Of a DNA stretch of 42,453 nt, positions 42,209 through 42,453 are shown in pieces. A model generated the notes under the pieces. The model worked only from the letters and a program-made list of their open reading frames with translations. It did no database searches and was not told the origin of the DNA. This DNA is from JBBSOW01 sp038259365 (lineage in GTDB: Bacteria; Actinomycetota; Actinomycetes; Propionibacteriales; Propionibacteriaceae). A program made the translations under genes and the position numbers. The stretch spans positions 1 through 42,453 of the forward strand of contig JBBSOW010000018.1 in the NCBI GenBank assembly GCA_038259365.1. The letters run 5' to 3'. Positions within the stretch are counted from its first letter, which is position 1; every line of letters starts with the position of its first letter.

Positions 42209-42237
42209 TTGCAACCGAACACATGTTCGAGTAATGT
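42209..42237 (+). promoter_or_regulatory. Predicted SOS-regulated leaderless promoter
   Basis: TTGCAA (42209-42214), a 17-base spacer and TAATGT (42232-42237), followed 6 bases later by ATG 42244. The LexA box occupies the spacer, so LexA would exclude polymerase. Confidence 0.65.
42216..42229. promoter_or_regulatory. LexA (SOS) box
   Basis: CGAAC-ACAT-GTTCG is a perfect match to the Gram-positive/actinobacterial SOS box CGAAC-N4-GTTCG. It lies between the -35 and -10 elements of the promoter of the last gene. Confidence 0.85.
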
Positions 42238-42243
42238 AGGTGC

Positions 42244-42453
42244 ATGGCAGCGATGGCGAACCTCGAAGCTCCGGTGGGAACCGGGCTACTGGATGCGTCT
42301 GCGGTGTCCTTATTGGCGACGATTGAGCATGGAACGACTTGCCGAACGGGAAACCGCAGAAGCGATACGTTCGATCGACGAGACGATCAATCGGCTGCAA
42401 TGGTTGCGGTTGAAGGTGGTCACGGCGTCGACACGGTCGCTGGCCGGTGTCGC
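42244..42453 (+). pseudogene. SOS-controlled DUF222/HNH-like gene, apparent frameshift (3' end outside window)
   Basis: From ATG 42244 the frame reads LEAPVGTGLLDASAVSLLATIEHG and then turns into unrelated sequence. In another frame from 42329, the protein continues MERLAERETAEAIRSIDETI and NRLQWLRLKVVTAS. Together they resemble the N-terminus of actinobacterial DUF222/HNH-endonuclease proteins, where ...ATIEHVERLAER... would be expected. A two-base deletion (GAGCATGGAA for GAGCATGTGGAA) explains the shift. Both frames are open to the window edge, so a true later start at 42329 or a sequencing error remain possible. The family call is tentative. Confidence 0.5.

Overview
This is GC-rich chromosomal DNA from an actinobacterium. 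The evidence is the density of GTG starts, the many leaderless-looking promoters (a TANNNT -10 box 6-8 bases before the start codon), a C+ zinc-binding L28, a B. subtilis/mycobacterial-type LexA box, and housekeeping gene order shared with other Actinomycetota. Propionibacteriales is a reasonable guess (DUF222-type gene, general flavour), but the sequence alone does not fix the genus.

Backbone. The minus strand carries the conserved translation/RNA-metabolism block, split into pieces: rnj; rpsO-pnp-M16 peptidase-dapB-DUF2993; infB-rbfA-truB-ribF; rimP-nusA; ylxR. In mycobacteria these lie in the same relative order. Here the pieces are separated by cargo. A catabolic/regulatory island lies between rpsO and ribF (nucleoside hydrolase, DUF3253, a serine-hydrolase-like protein lacking its nucleophile, a TfoX-like protein, an orphan LuxR response regulator, dienoyl-CoA reductase, AzlCD). 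About 1.1 kb with a secreted protein gene and a broken LuxR gene sits between nusA and ylxR, which are normally adjacent. An MFS pump and a zinc alcohol dehydrogenase lie between rimP and the DUF4439 lipoprotein.

Left end (1-7.7 kb). recG runs off the edge and is divergent from rpmB. A complete zinc-uptake operon znuA-znuC-znuB-zur has a perfect Zur box on the znuA start. Divergent from it is a CmtR-like Cd/Pb-type ArsR regulator with a perfect 12-2-12 operator over its own start codon, followed by an ICMT-like membrane methyltransferase and a class I SAM methyltransferase. The pair of divergons makes this a metal-response locus.

Right end (34.6-42.4 kb). A DUF4439 lipoprotein converges on an MFS exporter, followed by a PIN-domain remnant and then the most interesting unit: a four-gene sulfur-trafficking operon (DoxD/DoxX-like membrane protein, TusA-like, DsrE-like, and a TusA domain fused to a radical SAM domain). 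Upstream of it is a secreted SPOR/phosphodiester-glycosidase protein. The window ends in a LexA-controlled gene resembling the N-terminus of DUF222/HNH proteins, with an apparent frameshift.

Repeats of note: a 14-bp array holding the stop codons of two convergent genes, a 27-bp in-frame array in rimP, and a 15-bp in-frame array in infB. No tRNA, rRNA, CRISPR array or intact insertion sequence was seen.
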